From assembly GCA_017621195.1 (NCBI GenBank), contig JAGATO010000082.1, forward strand, positions 1 to 6,182: a stretch of 6,182 nucleotides of DNA, given 5' to 3'. The notes under the pieces are model-generated. The model saw nothing but the letters and a program-made list of their open reading frames with translations, searched no databases and was not told the DNA's origin. The stretch is from Bacillota bacterium. GTDB lineage: Bacteria > Bacillota > Clostridia > Peptostreptococcales > Anaerovoracaceae. Shown here piece by piece: positions 1-5,674 of the stretch (the first letter of the stretch is position 1; each line of letters opens with the position of its first letter). The translations under genes were made by a program, and so were the position numbers.

Positions 1-1
1 G

Positions 2-406
2 GTAAACCGCCTGTCCTCCCTGAAGGATGCGGAGATCAACAAGGCCAAGGAAGTGCTGGCTTACGAGGTGACGAAGCTGGTTCACGGTGAAGAAGAAGCT
101 GAAAAGGCCCAGTCTGCGGCACGGGCTCTGTTTGCTGGCGGCGGCAACATGGCCAACGTTCCCACCACGGCGATGGACAAGGCCCGCTTCGAAGGCGAAG
201 GCATCGGTGTCGTAGCTCTGATCAAGGAACTGAAGCTGGTTCCCTCCAACGGCGAAGGCTTCCGCACCATCGAGCAGGGCGGTCTGACCATCGACGATGT
301 GAAGGTGACCGATCCCAAGATGAAGATCACGCTGGACAGCTTCAAAGACGGCTCCATCCTGATCAAGAAGGGAAAGAAGACGTTCCACAAGGTAGAGCTG
401 CAGTAG
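2..406 (+). CDS. tyrS: Tyrosyl-tRNA synthetase, C-terminal part (5' truncated by window edge)
   Basis: This cytoplasmic enzyme attaches tyrosine to tRNA-Tyr. Only the last 134 codons are present; bacterial TyrS is usually about 400-420 residues, so the HIGH and KMSKS catalytic motifs lie outside the window. The visible part starts in the helical linker region (LAYEVTKLVHGEEEAEKAQ, a very typical TyrS stretch at local residues 19-37) and ends in an S4-type RNA-binding domain (about local residues 68-134). The S4 domain shows the loop VPSNGEGFRTIEQGGLTID and the terminal beta strand ILIKKGKKTFHKVEL, which bind the tRNA anticodon stem and long variable arm. The frame is open from base 2 with no start inside, so the GTG at 53 is an internal codon and not a start. 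The gene ends at TAG 404-406 and is followed by its own terminator, so it is the last gene of its transcript. Family identification is confident from the sequence pattern. Confidence 0.93.
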   Translation, partial: VNRLSSLKDAEINKAKEVLAYEVTKLVHGEEEAEKAQSAARALFAGGGNMANVPTTAMDKARFEGEGIGVVALIKELKLVPSNGEGFRTIEQGGLTIDDVKVTDPKMKITLDSFKDGSILIKKGKKTFHKVELQ

Positions 407-449
407 GCGGCGAACCATTAGATAAAATTGCCATCAGATAAAATCAAAG

Positions 450-501
450 AAAACGGTCTTTCCGCATCTGTAACGGGCGCGGAAGAGGCCGTTTTTGTTT
501 T
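450..501 (+). terminator. Rho-independent terminator of tyrS
   Basis: AAAACGGTCTTTCCGC (450-465) pairs with GCGGAAGAGGCCGTTTT (479-495), leaving one bulged base and a loop of about 13 bases. The run TTTTTGTTTT (492-501) follows directly. It lies 43 bases after the tyrS stop and separates tyrS from the ABC operon. Confidence 0.85.
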
Positions 502-607
502 GCTAAGGTTTTTTGCTTCTCGTTGGAAATTCTTTCTTTGTACGAAACTTTCTTAGAGATTGCCGCGTCTAATAACTGAGGATTTGATTGCATTGAGCCA
601 AAGCCTG

Positions 608-636
608 TTGTATTACAGGGGACAGTGCAGTAAAAT
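608..636 (+). promoter_or_regulatory. Candidate sigma-A promoter of the ABC operon
   Basis: TTGTAT (608-613) and TAAAAT (631-636) are separated by exactly 17 bases. The -10 box matches 5 of 6 consensus positions; the -35 box matches only 3 of 6. The predicted start of transcription near 642-644 gives a leader of about 40 bases before the ATG at 683. The -10 box overlaps the alternative in-frame ATG at 635, which argues against translation starting there. No better pair was found between the tyrS terminator and the gene. The rest of 502-607 is AT-rich with nothing recognisable. Confidence 0.5.
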
Positions 637-670
637 GAAAGCGTATCGTTATATCTTAATGAAGTATCAG

Positions 671-676
671 AAGGGG
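671..676 (+). promoter_or_regulatory. Ribosome binding site that fixes the ABC ATPase start
   Basis: AAGGGG lies 6 bases before the ATG at 683. The in-frame alternatives TTG 560, ATG 635 and ATG 659 have no comparable purine-rich site at the right distance. Confidence 0.7.
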
Positions 677-682
677 AAAGCT

Positions 683-1426
683 ATGAAACAGGAGACAACG
701 GCTCAGGGAAAACCGCTGATCCGCGTGGAACACGTGCGGAAAGTCTACCGCATGGGCGAGGAGAAGGTGGTTGCTCTGGACGACGTCAGCTTATCCATCT
801 ACAAAGGTGAGATCGTCTGCTTTCTGGGGACTTCCGGTTCGGGAAAATCCACGTTTCTGAACATGGTGGCCGGACTGGAAAAACCGACGCGGGGGGAGAT
901 CTACATCGGAGACATTCCCATTCACAAGCTGGATGAAGAACGGGTCACGCTGTTTCGCCAGAAGAACATCGGGTTCATCTTTCAGGCGTATCATCTGCTT
1001 CCCATGCTCACCGCGCTGGAAAACGTCAGCCTTCCGCTGATCTTCCGGGGCGTGGACAAGAAGCAGCGGGAAAAGACCGCCCGGGCCATGATGAAGGCGG
1101 TGGGACTGGAAGGGTACGAAAAGCGAAAGCCCAGCCAGATGTCCGGCGGTCAGCAGCAGCGCGTGGGAATTGCCAGGGCACTGGTGGGAACGCCGAAGAT
1201 CATCTTCGCCGACGAACCCACAGGAAACCTGGACAGTAACACCACCCGCGAAGTCATGCAGCTGATCGTTGATCAGGTGAAAAGTCACGGACAGACGCTG
1301 ATTCTGGTGACTCACGACAGGACCATCGCGGACTACGCGGATAAGGTCGTGACCATCCAGGACGGAAATATCATCAAGATCCAACAGAATACCAGTGATG
1401 TGGAATCTACGTTGAACGAGAATTGA
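683..1426 (+). CDS. ABC transporter ATP-binding protein, MacB/LolD class
   Basis: This cytoplasmic ATPase is expected to power the FtsX/MacB-type permease encoded two genes downstream. It is 247 residues from the chosen ATG, normal for the family. All nucleotide-binding motifs are intact: Walker A GTSGSGKST (49-57), Q-loop Gln101 in IFQAYHLLPMLTALENV, signature MSGGQQQR (153-160, Met replacing the usual Leu), Walker B IIFADEPTG with catalytic Glu178, D-loop GNLD (181-184), and H-loop His211 in LVTHD. The segments FQ.YHLLP.LTALENV.LPL and ADEPTGNLD are typical of the LolD/MacB/FtsE/BceA group, which pair with permeases that move substrates at the membrane surface or transmit force. The frame stays open upstream to a TTG at 560, but the ribosome binding site at 671-676 and the position of the promoter support the ATG at 683. 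The stop overlaps the start of the next gene's Shine-Dalgarno region, and the gap is 13 bases, so the three genes are co-transcribed. All 14 arginines use CGN or AGG, none AGA, unlike rplM downstream. The substrate is unknown; no two-component system is adjacent in this window. Confidence 0.92.
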   Translation: MKQETTAQGKPLIRVEHVRKVYRMGEEKVVALDDVSLSIYKGEIVCFLGTSGSGKSTFLNMVAGLEKPTRGEIYIGDIPIHKLDEERVTLFRQKNIGFIFQAYHLLPMLTALENVSLPLIFRGVDKKQREKTARAMMKAVGLEGYEKRKPSQMSGGQQQRVGIARALVGTPKIIFADEPTGNLDSNTTREVMQLIVDQVKSHGQTLILVTHDRTIADYADKVVTIQDGNIIKIQQNTSDVESTLNEN

Positions 1427-1439
1427 AGGAGGATAAGAG

Positions 1440-3452
1440 ATGAAGGGCCAGAGCCATTCCATAACGAAGAAAGACACAGGGAAAGCGATTTCTCTCTTCC
1501 TGATCGCCCTGCTGTTATTCAGCGCGGCGATCCTTCCCAGACCTGCCTATGCGGCGGTGGGAAATTACATAAAAATATCCCAGAACGGCGGTTTTTTTGC
1601 GGCGCCGGGAGACAAGGAACATCCCATTGAGGTGACCGTAAAGAACAACGATAACAAAGAAGAACACAAGGTGACGGTAAAGCTGAACGGAAGGCAGGGA
1701 GAATTCACCGTCAAGACCAAACCCATGAACGTGACCCTGGCTCCTGGAGAAGAGACGAAGCTGACCTTCAGCGTGGACATCGCCAGAACCATGGACACGA
1801 CCACCTACACGCTGGTGGCTACGGCGGCGGAGGACGGCGAAGTGGTAGGAAACTCCAACATGCGAGTCTCTCTCACCAACGCCAACGGTACGTATGAGGG
1901 CCTGGGGATCAACTATGCGCTGGACAACGCCGAAGGGCTGGTTGCGGGGGCCGTCAACGATCTGAAGTTCGAATTCTACAACAGAGGAAGCGTCCGCCTG
2001 AGAGACGTCAGCGCGGAGATCTCTCTGCCAGACGGCATCACCGTCAACAACGCGGCTGCCACGGCAAACCTGGGCTACCTGGACATCGGCGAGCGCAAGA
2101 ACACCAGCTTCCCGCTGAAGGTGGAAGAGTCCATCGAAAATACCAACCATCCCATCAAGCTGAGCATCACCGCCAAGGTTCTGAAGGACGGGGTGTGGGA
2201 AGACCGGACCTTCTCCGATACGTTTTACATTTCGGCCATCGGCGGAAACGGCGGAACGGTGACGAAGAACCTGACCATCGGCAACGTGACGATGCCTCAG
2301 TCCGTCAAGCCGGAGGAGGACTTTACGCTGTCCTTTACGGTGACCAACAACGGATCCACGGAAGTGGAGCATCTGAAGATCGAAGCAGCCGTTCCCGACG
2401 GACTTCTGAACAAGACGACAGCTACCTTTGTGGAGAATTCTCTGGCTGCGGGCCAGTCCAAGTCGTATTCGGTTACCCTGATGGCGACCGACGAGAGCAA
2501 GGATACCACATATCCCATCAAGCTGACCGTCAGTTCTCTGAAGGACGAAGCCTCCAGTCCCATCATGCAGTACGGAAGCGTCTACGTGAAGACCGACGGA
2601 AACAGCTCGGTGAAGACGCCGCGTCTGATGGTGGACACCTATGACTACGGCGGCGGCTACGTGAAGACCGGCGATGAATTCGCTCTGACCATCGGTCTGA
2701 TGAACACTGCCGGAAAGGAACTGAGCAATATCAAGGTCACCGTTGCCGGAGGAGATACCTTCGTTCCGGTGGGCAGCTCCAACGCGTTCTTCGTGGATTC
2801 CATCGGAGCCAAGGGCCACTACAGCAAGATGCTCCATCTGCGGGCCAACGCCGGTGCGGAGCAGACCACGGCTACGCTGACCGTCAACATGGAATATGAG
2901 GACGCTTCCGGAAATGCCTACACTGCAGAGGATACCATTTCCATTCCTCTGGTTCAGGATACTCGTCTTGAGGTCAACGACGTGACTGCCCCCTGGGAGT
3001 GCTACGTGGGATCTCAGGGAAGCACCAGCGTGGAATTCTACAACATGGGAAAGACCACGCTGAACAATCTGCGCGTTACGGCGGAAGGAAACTTCGATAC
3101 CATGGAATCCAACAGCTACTACGTTGGAAACATGAGCAGCGGCTCCACCGACGATTTCAGCTTCAGCTTCATTCCCAGAGAGGTGGGCCCTGTGGAAGGA
3201 AAGGTGATCTTCACCTACGAGGATCCCTCCGGACAGGAACAGCGATTGGAGAAGGAATTCGTGTTCGAAGCTACGGAGATGCCGGTCTGGGACGATTCCG
3301 GTATGGAGATGCCCGTGGAAGAGCCACAGAGTAAGATTTCCTGGAAAATGGCAGCCGGTATCGGCGCAGCCGTTGCCGTCGTTGGAATCATCCTCTTCCG
3401 CAGACATCGGAAAAAGAAGATGCACCAACAGCTGGAAATGGAAGACGAATAG
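1440..3452 (+). CDS. Secreted, C-terminally anchored multi-domain Ig-like (NEW3/CARDB-like) protein of an ABC operon
   Basis: This 670-residue protein is predicted to be exported and displayed outside the cell membrane. A signal peptide spans 1-38: Lys10/Lys11/Lys15, a hydrophobic core at 18-32, and AYA before the cut at 38|39. A single helix near 637-653 (MAAGIGAAVAVVGIILF) is followed by RRHRKKK, which should hold the C-terminus (MHQQLEMEDE) in the cytoplasm. The region between is almost all beta-rich, with about five Ig-like units: roughly 41-146, 154-266, 277-384, 395-505 and 508-611. Units two and three are clearly related (G..S / PDG / PIKL / LKD in the same order, offset near 121 residues). 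Units two and five share EFYN.G. Patterns such as LAPGEETKLTFSVDI and FTVTNNGS resemble NEW3 (NPCBM-associated) and CARDB folds, which are common in S-layer-like and sialidase-associated proteins. There is one cysteine (521) and no LPXTG motif. The gene starts at ATG 1440, 7 bases after AAGGAGG (1426-1432), and sits between the ATPase and permease genes, so it is probably an extracellular component of that transporter. That role is inferred from position; there is no HlyD/MacA-type adaptor domain. Fold assignment is likely, function uncertain. Confidence 0.85.
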   Translation: MKGQSHSITKKDTGKAISLFLIALLLFSAAILPRPAYAAVGNYIKISQNGGFFAAPGDKEHPIEVTVKNNDNKEEHKVTVKLNGRQGEFTVKTKPMNVTLAPGEETKLTFSVDIARTMDTTTYTLVATAAEDGEVVGNSNMRVSLTNANGTYEGLGINYALDNAEGLVAGAVNDLKFEFYNRGSVRLRDVSAEISLPDGITVNNAAATANLGYLDIGERKNTSFPLKVEESIENTNHPIKLSITAKVLKDGVWEDRTFSDTFYISAIGGNGGTVTKNLTIGNVTMPQSVKPEEDFTLSFTVTNNGSTEVEHLKIEAAVPDGLLNKTTATFVENSLAAGQSKSYSVTLMATDESKDTTYPIKLTVSSLKDEASSPIMQYGSVYVKTDGNSSVKTPRLMVDTYDYGGGYVKTGDEFALTIGLMNTAGKELSNIKVTVAGGDTFVPVGSSNAFFVDSIGAKGHYSKMLHLRANAGAEQTTATLTVNMEYEDASGNAYTAEDTISIPLVQDTRLEVNDVTAPWECYVGSQGSTSVEFYNMGKTTLNNLRVTAEGNFDTMESNSYYVGNMSSGSTDDFSFSFIPREVGPVEGKVIFTYEDPSGQEQRLEKEFVFEATEMPVWDDSGMEMPVEEPQSKISWKMAAGIGAAVAVVGIILFRRHRKKKMHQQLEMEDE

Positions 3453-3464
3453 CGGAGGGCTGAC

Positions 3465-4793
3465 ATGAACAACAGAGATTTACTGGACCTCTGTTTCCGC
3501 AATCTGTTTCGCCGCCGGGCGAGAACGCTTCTGGCGGTCATCGGCGTCGTGGTAGGAACCTGCGCCATCGTGGTCATGATGTCCATCGGCTACGGTCTGA
3601 CCGCCAATTTCCAGGAGCAGATCGAAAGCTACGGAAATCTGCACCTGATCCAGGTGTCGTCCAATGGAAATAACGGCGTTGCCAATCAGGACGACCTGAA
3701 GGGCATCATCAACGACAAGACGCTGAAGACCATGAGCGAGATCAAAGGCGTGGATGCGGTGACGCCCATCATCAGCGAATACATGACCGTGGCTGTGGGG
3801 AAAAAGGTGACCCAGACGGAGTTCGTGGGCATCGACGCAGATGTGCTGGAAAAATTCAACTATGAGGTCAGCGAGGGACGGATGCTGAAGGCCACCGATA
3901 AGAACGGCGTCCTGTTCGGAAACAACGTCCCCATGTGGTTTTACAATCCCAACAAGAACGACTGGAGCGAAGAACCGGAGAAGGTGGTGGGAGAAAAGCT
4001 GGTCATCACCGCCGATTGGGAATACGGAATGAAGAAAAAGAGCTCCGATTCCGATAAAATCCAGTATCCGGAGTTCAAAGGAAAGGGCATCGGCGTTCTG
4101 GCCGCCGAAAACGATGAATCCGCCTATCGGGTCTACATGAACATGGCTGATCTGGAGGAGATCATCGCCGCCAATAAGAAGGCACGTAAGGACAACAGTT
4201 CCAGCACCAATAGCCGCCTCGGTAAGACATACGACCAGGCCTGGGTCTACGTGGGCGAGATCGCCGATGTGGAAGACGTGATCAAGGTCCTGAAGGAGGA
4301 CATGGGGTACTACACCTACAGCCCCACTGACTGGCTGAACGCCATGCAGGATACGGCAAACATGATTCAGGCGGTACTGGGCGGCATCGGCGGTATTTCG
4401 CTGTTCGTCGCAGCTCTGGGAATTACCAACACCATGATCATGTCCATCTATGAACGGACGAAGGAAATCGGCGTCATGAAGGTCATCGGCGCCAACCTGA
4501 AGGACATTCGGAAGATGTTCCTCATCGAGGCCGGCCTGATCGGCTTCGGCGGCGGTGTGATCGGTCTGATTCTCAGCTATCTGATCTCCTTCCTGATGAA
4601 CACCGTTCTGATCAACGTCATGGGTTCTTTCCTCAGCGAGCTGGGCGGCTACGGATCCTCGGTCTCCATCATCCCGTGGTACGTGGCGCTGGGAGCGTTA
4701 GCGTTTGCCACCTTCGTGGGTGTGGCAGCGGGCTACGGCCCGGCGCGCCGCGCCATGAATTTGTCTGCGCTGGAAAGCTTGCGGAACGAGTAA
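3465..4793 (+). CDS. ABC transporter permease, MacB/FtsX family
   Basis: This 442-residue protein is the membrane subunit expected to pair with the ATPase at 683-1426. It has the classic four-helix MacB layout: a cytoplasmic amphipathic start with Arg-rich RNLFRRRAR (12-20), TM1 about 21-43 (LLAVIGVVVGTCAIVVMMSIGYG), a large extracytoplasmic domain about 45-300, then TM2 about 304-326, TM3 about 352-378 and TM4 about 404-424. The FtsX motif YERTKEIGVMKVIGA (329-343) forms the coupling helix that contacts the ATPase, and the tail PARRAMNLSALESLRNE is typical of the family. The extracytoplasmic domain carries a low-complexity hydrophilic stretch, KKARKDNSSSTNSRLGKTYD (238-257), likely a surface loop. 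The gene begins at ATG 3465, 5 bases after GGAGGG (3454-3459) and 12 bases after the previous stop. MacB-type proteins do not form a channel through the membrane; they transmit ATP-driven motion to the outside, which fits a partner with a large extracellular domain. The substrate cannot be read from the sequence. Confidence 0.92.
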   Translation: MNNRDLLDLCFRNLFRRRARTLLAVIGVVVGTCAIVVMMSIGYGLTANFQEQIESYGNLHLIQVSSNGNNGVANQDDLKGIINDKTLKTMSEIKGVDAVTPIISEYMTVAVGKKVTQTEFVGIDADVLEKFNYEVSEGRMLKATDKNGVLFGNNVPMWFYNPNKNDWSEEPEKVVGEKLVITADWEYGMKKKSSDSDKIQYPEFKGKGIGVLAAENDESAYRVYMNMADLEEIIAANKKARKDNSSSTNSRLGKTYDQAWVYVGEIADVEDVIKVLKEDMGYYTYSPTDWLNAMQDTANMIQAVLGGIGGISLFVAALGITNTMIMSIYERTKEIGVMKVIGANLKDIRKMFLIEAGLIGFGGGVIGLILSYLISFLMNTVLINVMGSFLSELGGYGSSVSIIPWYVALGALAFATFVGVAAGYGPARRAMNLSALESLRNE

Positions 4794-4807
4794 GTGTATG
4801 GTACAAT
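4779..4807 (+). promoter_or_regulatory. Candidate extended -10 promoter for the PsiE-like gene
   Basis: TTGCGG (4779-4784) and TACAAT (4802-4807) are 17 bases apart, and the -10 is preceded by TGG (4799-4801), the TGn of an extended -10 element. The -10 matches 5 of 6 and the -35 matches 3 of 6. The -35 box lies inside the last codons of the permease gene. The predicted start is near 4813-4815, just ahead of the terminator hairpin. Confidence 0.55.
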
Positions 4808-4818
4808 AGAATAAGTCG

Positions 4819-4852
4819 AAAATCCGCAGGAAGAAGACCTGCGGATTTTTTT
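4819..4852 (+). terminator. Rho-independent terminator at the end of the ABC operon
   Basis: A perfect 12-base stem, AAAATCCGCAGG (4819-4830) with CCTGCGGATTTT (4838-4849), has a 7-base loop AAGAAGA and a run of seven T (4846-4852). It lies 25 bases after the permease stop. Only 8 bases separate it from the ribosome binding site of the PsiE-like gene, so any promoter for that gene must lie upstream of or inside the hairpin. Confidence 0.92.
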
Positions 4853-4860
4853 GAAAGGGA

Positions 4861-4866
4861 AAGGAG
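4861..4866 (+). promoter_or_regulatory. Ribosome binding site that fixes the PsiE-like start
   Basis: AAGGAG is 5 bases before ATG 4872. The earlier in-frame TTG at 4851 lies in the terminator's T-run and has no ribosome binding site. Confidence 0.75.
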
Positions 4867-4871
4867 AACGA

Positions 4872-5402
4872 ATGAAACAGGTTTACAAGGAGATTTCGAA
4901 TAAACTGACGAAATTTGTATTTCATGCCTCCACGGCTTTCGAGTGGATCATTTCTCTGATCATTCTTCTGGCCATCGGCATTGAGATTCTGGATCTGATC
5001 GGTACATACCAGATCTTCAACACCGATTTTAGTACGGTAGAGTTGAACGAGATGCTTAGCGATATTCTGGGGCTGGTAGTTGGTTTGGAGTTCATCAAGA
5101 TGATGATGCTGCACTCCCACGGTGCGATCCTGGAGGTGCTGATGTTCGCTACGGCCCGTCAGCTGATTCTGGATCACAGTATGCAGGGCCATCTGCTGGG
5201 CGTGGTTGCCATCGCCGGTCTGTTTGCGATCTGGCGTTTCCTGTATGACCGAAACGAAGAAAAGGCCCGTCTGGAACGCATTCTCGAACACATCCGCGCC
5301 AAGGAAGAGACGAATCAGCCGCTGAACATGGAGGAGATGGACACCATCGAGGTCATCGAAAAAGCGGGCGTGTGGAAGGAATACTCGCAGCATCACAGAT
5401 AA
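4872..5402 (+). CDS. PsiE-family integral membrane protein
   Basis: This 176-residue inner-membrane protein has four predicted hydrophobic helices at about 22-46, 62-80, 84-101 and 107-126. The segment GLEFIKMMMLHSHGAILEVL followed by MFATARQLILDH (71-102) closely resembles the core of E. coli PsiE as I recall it (FEFI...K.F..G...P.R......TA..R.IIVDH), including Glu73, Arg96, Asp101 and His102. This supports membership of the phosphate-starvation-inducible PsiE family; the family's biochemical activity is not known. Compared with E. coli PsiE (about 136 residues) it has an extra charged C-terminal tail of roughly 50 residues (127-176), with alternating Glu, Lys and Arg, likely helical and cytoplasmic. 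ATG 4872 was chosen from AAGGAG at 4861-4866. The gene appears to stand alone, between the ABC operon terminator and the rplM promoter. No PhoB/PhoP-box was recognised, so phosphate control should not be assumed from the name. Confidence 0.8.
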   Translation: MKQVYKEISNKLTKFVFHASTAFEWIISLIILLAIGIEILDLIGTYQIFNTDFSTVELNEMLSDILGLVVGLEFIKMMMLHSHGAILEVLMFATARQLILDHSMQGHLLGVVAIAGLFAIWRFLYDRNEEKARLERILEHIRAKEETNQPLNMEEMDTIEVIEKAGVWKEYSQHHR

Positions 5403-5403
5403 G

Positions 5404-5417
5404 TCCAATCCATTGGA
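5404..5417. repeat. Short perfect inverted repeat between the PsiE-like gene and the rplM promoter
   Basis: TCCAAT (5404-5409) and ATTGGA (5412-5417) flank a CC centre directly after the PsiE-like stop codon. There is no T-run and the 2-base loop is too tight, so it is not a terminator. It could be a protein-binding site or chance. Confidence 0.3.
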
Positions 5418-5468
5418 AATGACAGGCTTGACGGCGAATAAAACTTTCGAAAAAGGTCAAAAATGTAG

Positions 5469-5497
5469 TTGACACAAGCCTTGAAATTTTATATACT
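5469..5497 (+). promoter_or_regulatory. Strong sigma-A promoter of rplM-rpsI
   Basis: A perfect -35 box TTGACA (5469-5474) and a -10 box TATACT (5492-5497, 5 of 6) are separated by 17 bases. This is the best promoter in the window. The start is expected near G5504, giving a leader of about 170 bases before rplM. Confidence 0.9.
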
Positions 5498-5499
5498 AG

Positions 5500-5529
5500 A
5501 CGTGCATTGTGCCGCGATGCACGTTTTTT
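5500..5529 (+). terminator. Terminator-like hairpin at the start of the rplM transcript
   Basis: ACGTGCAT (5500-5507) pairs perfectly with ATGCACGT (5517-5524) around a 9-base loop, and TTTTTT (5524-5529) follows. It has the form of an intrinsic terminator but overlaps the predicted transcription start of rplM. It may end transcripts coming from the PsiE-like gene, which has no other terminator, or act in the rplM leader. Confidence 0.6.
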
Positions 5530-5674
5530 ATTGCGATTGTTCAAAGCCGCAAGGCGGCTTTTTACGATATACGCAGGGTGCAGGCTGGGATTCCGGCCGT
5601 GGCCCTCACGTTATTTTTAGTTGTGTCGAACCCGATCGCAGCGAAGCGATCTCAGTAGACAAGGAGGTTTAACA
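5504..5674 (+). promoter_or_regulatory. Structured 5' leader of rplM, candidate L13 autoregulatory leader
   Basis: The stretch between the promoter and rplM codes for nothing convincing but contains several ordered helices. They are the two hairpins at 5500-5524 and 5543-5561; GGCTGG/CCGGCC (5583-5588 with 5593-5598, GATT loop), inside a weaker outer helix joining the GTG at 5578 to the CAC ending at 5609; and GATCGC/GCGATC (5634-5639 with 5646-5651), just before the AAGGAGG at 5661-5667. Conserved L13 leaders before rplM are known in Firmicutes, and the position, length and structure fit. I could not align it to the family model, so the assignment is an inference. The regulator would presumably be L13 binding its own mRNA. 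Confidence 0.55.
5543..5563 (+). terminator. Second terminator-like hairpin in the rplM leader (possible attenuator)
   Basis: AAAGCCGC (5543-5550) pairs with GCGGCTTT (5554-5561) around the 3-base loop AAG, followed by a T-run ending at 5563. It is GC-rich and lies about 40-60 bases into the predicted leader, a suitable place for attenuation by a ribosomal protein. It is also compatible with being one helix of the wider leader fold. Confidence 0.55.

Noticed and set aside
791..1477. A 228-codon minus-strand open frame opposite the ABC ATPase
   Set aside because: The plus strand carries every ABC motif in order; the antisense translation shows no recognisable family and runs across a gene boundary.
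1515..3428. A 637-codon open frame on the minus strand opposite the Ig-like protein gene
   Set aside because: Its codons align exactly with those of the sense gene, so it stays open simply because the sense gene avoids TTA, CTA and TCA codons. The translation is His/Val/Arg-rich without any domain pattern, whereas the plus-strand product has a signal peptide, folded repeats and a membrane anchor.
4698..5408. A 236-codon minus-strand open frame across the PsiE-like gene
   Set aside because: It crosses the terminator and the end of the permease gene and has no plausible domain; the sense frame has a good ribosome binding site and PsiE-like sequence.
5428..5456. A second possible rplM promoter starting at TTGACG (5428-5433)
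   Set aside because: No acceptable -10 box lies 16-18 bases downstream, while the pair at 5469-5497 is near consensus.
5469..5672. A 67-codon plus-strand frame between the PsiE-like gene and rplM
   Set aside because: It begins inside the -35 box of the rplM promoter, has no ribosome binding site, and runs through the leader hairpins; it is probably noncoding.
5621..5674. An 18-codon upstream extension of L13
   Set aside because: L13 proteins start with the sequence seen from ATG 5675, which has an ideal ribosome binding site; the extension lies in a hairpin region.
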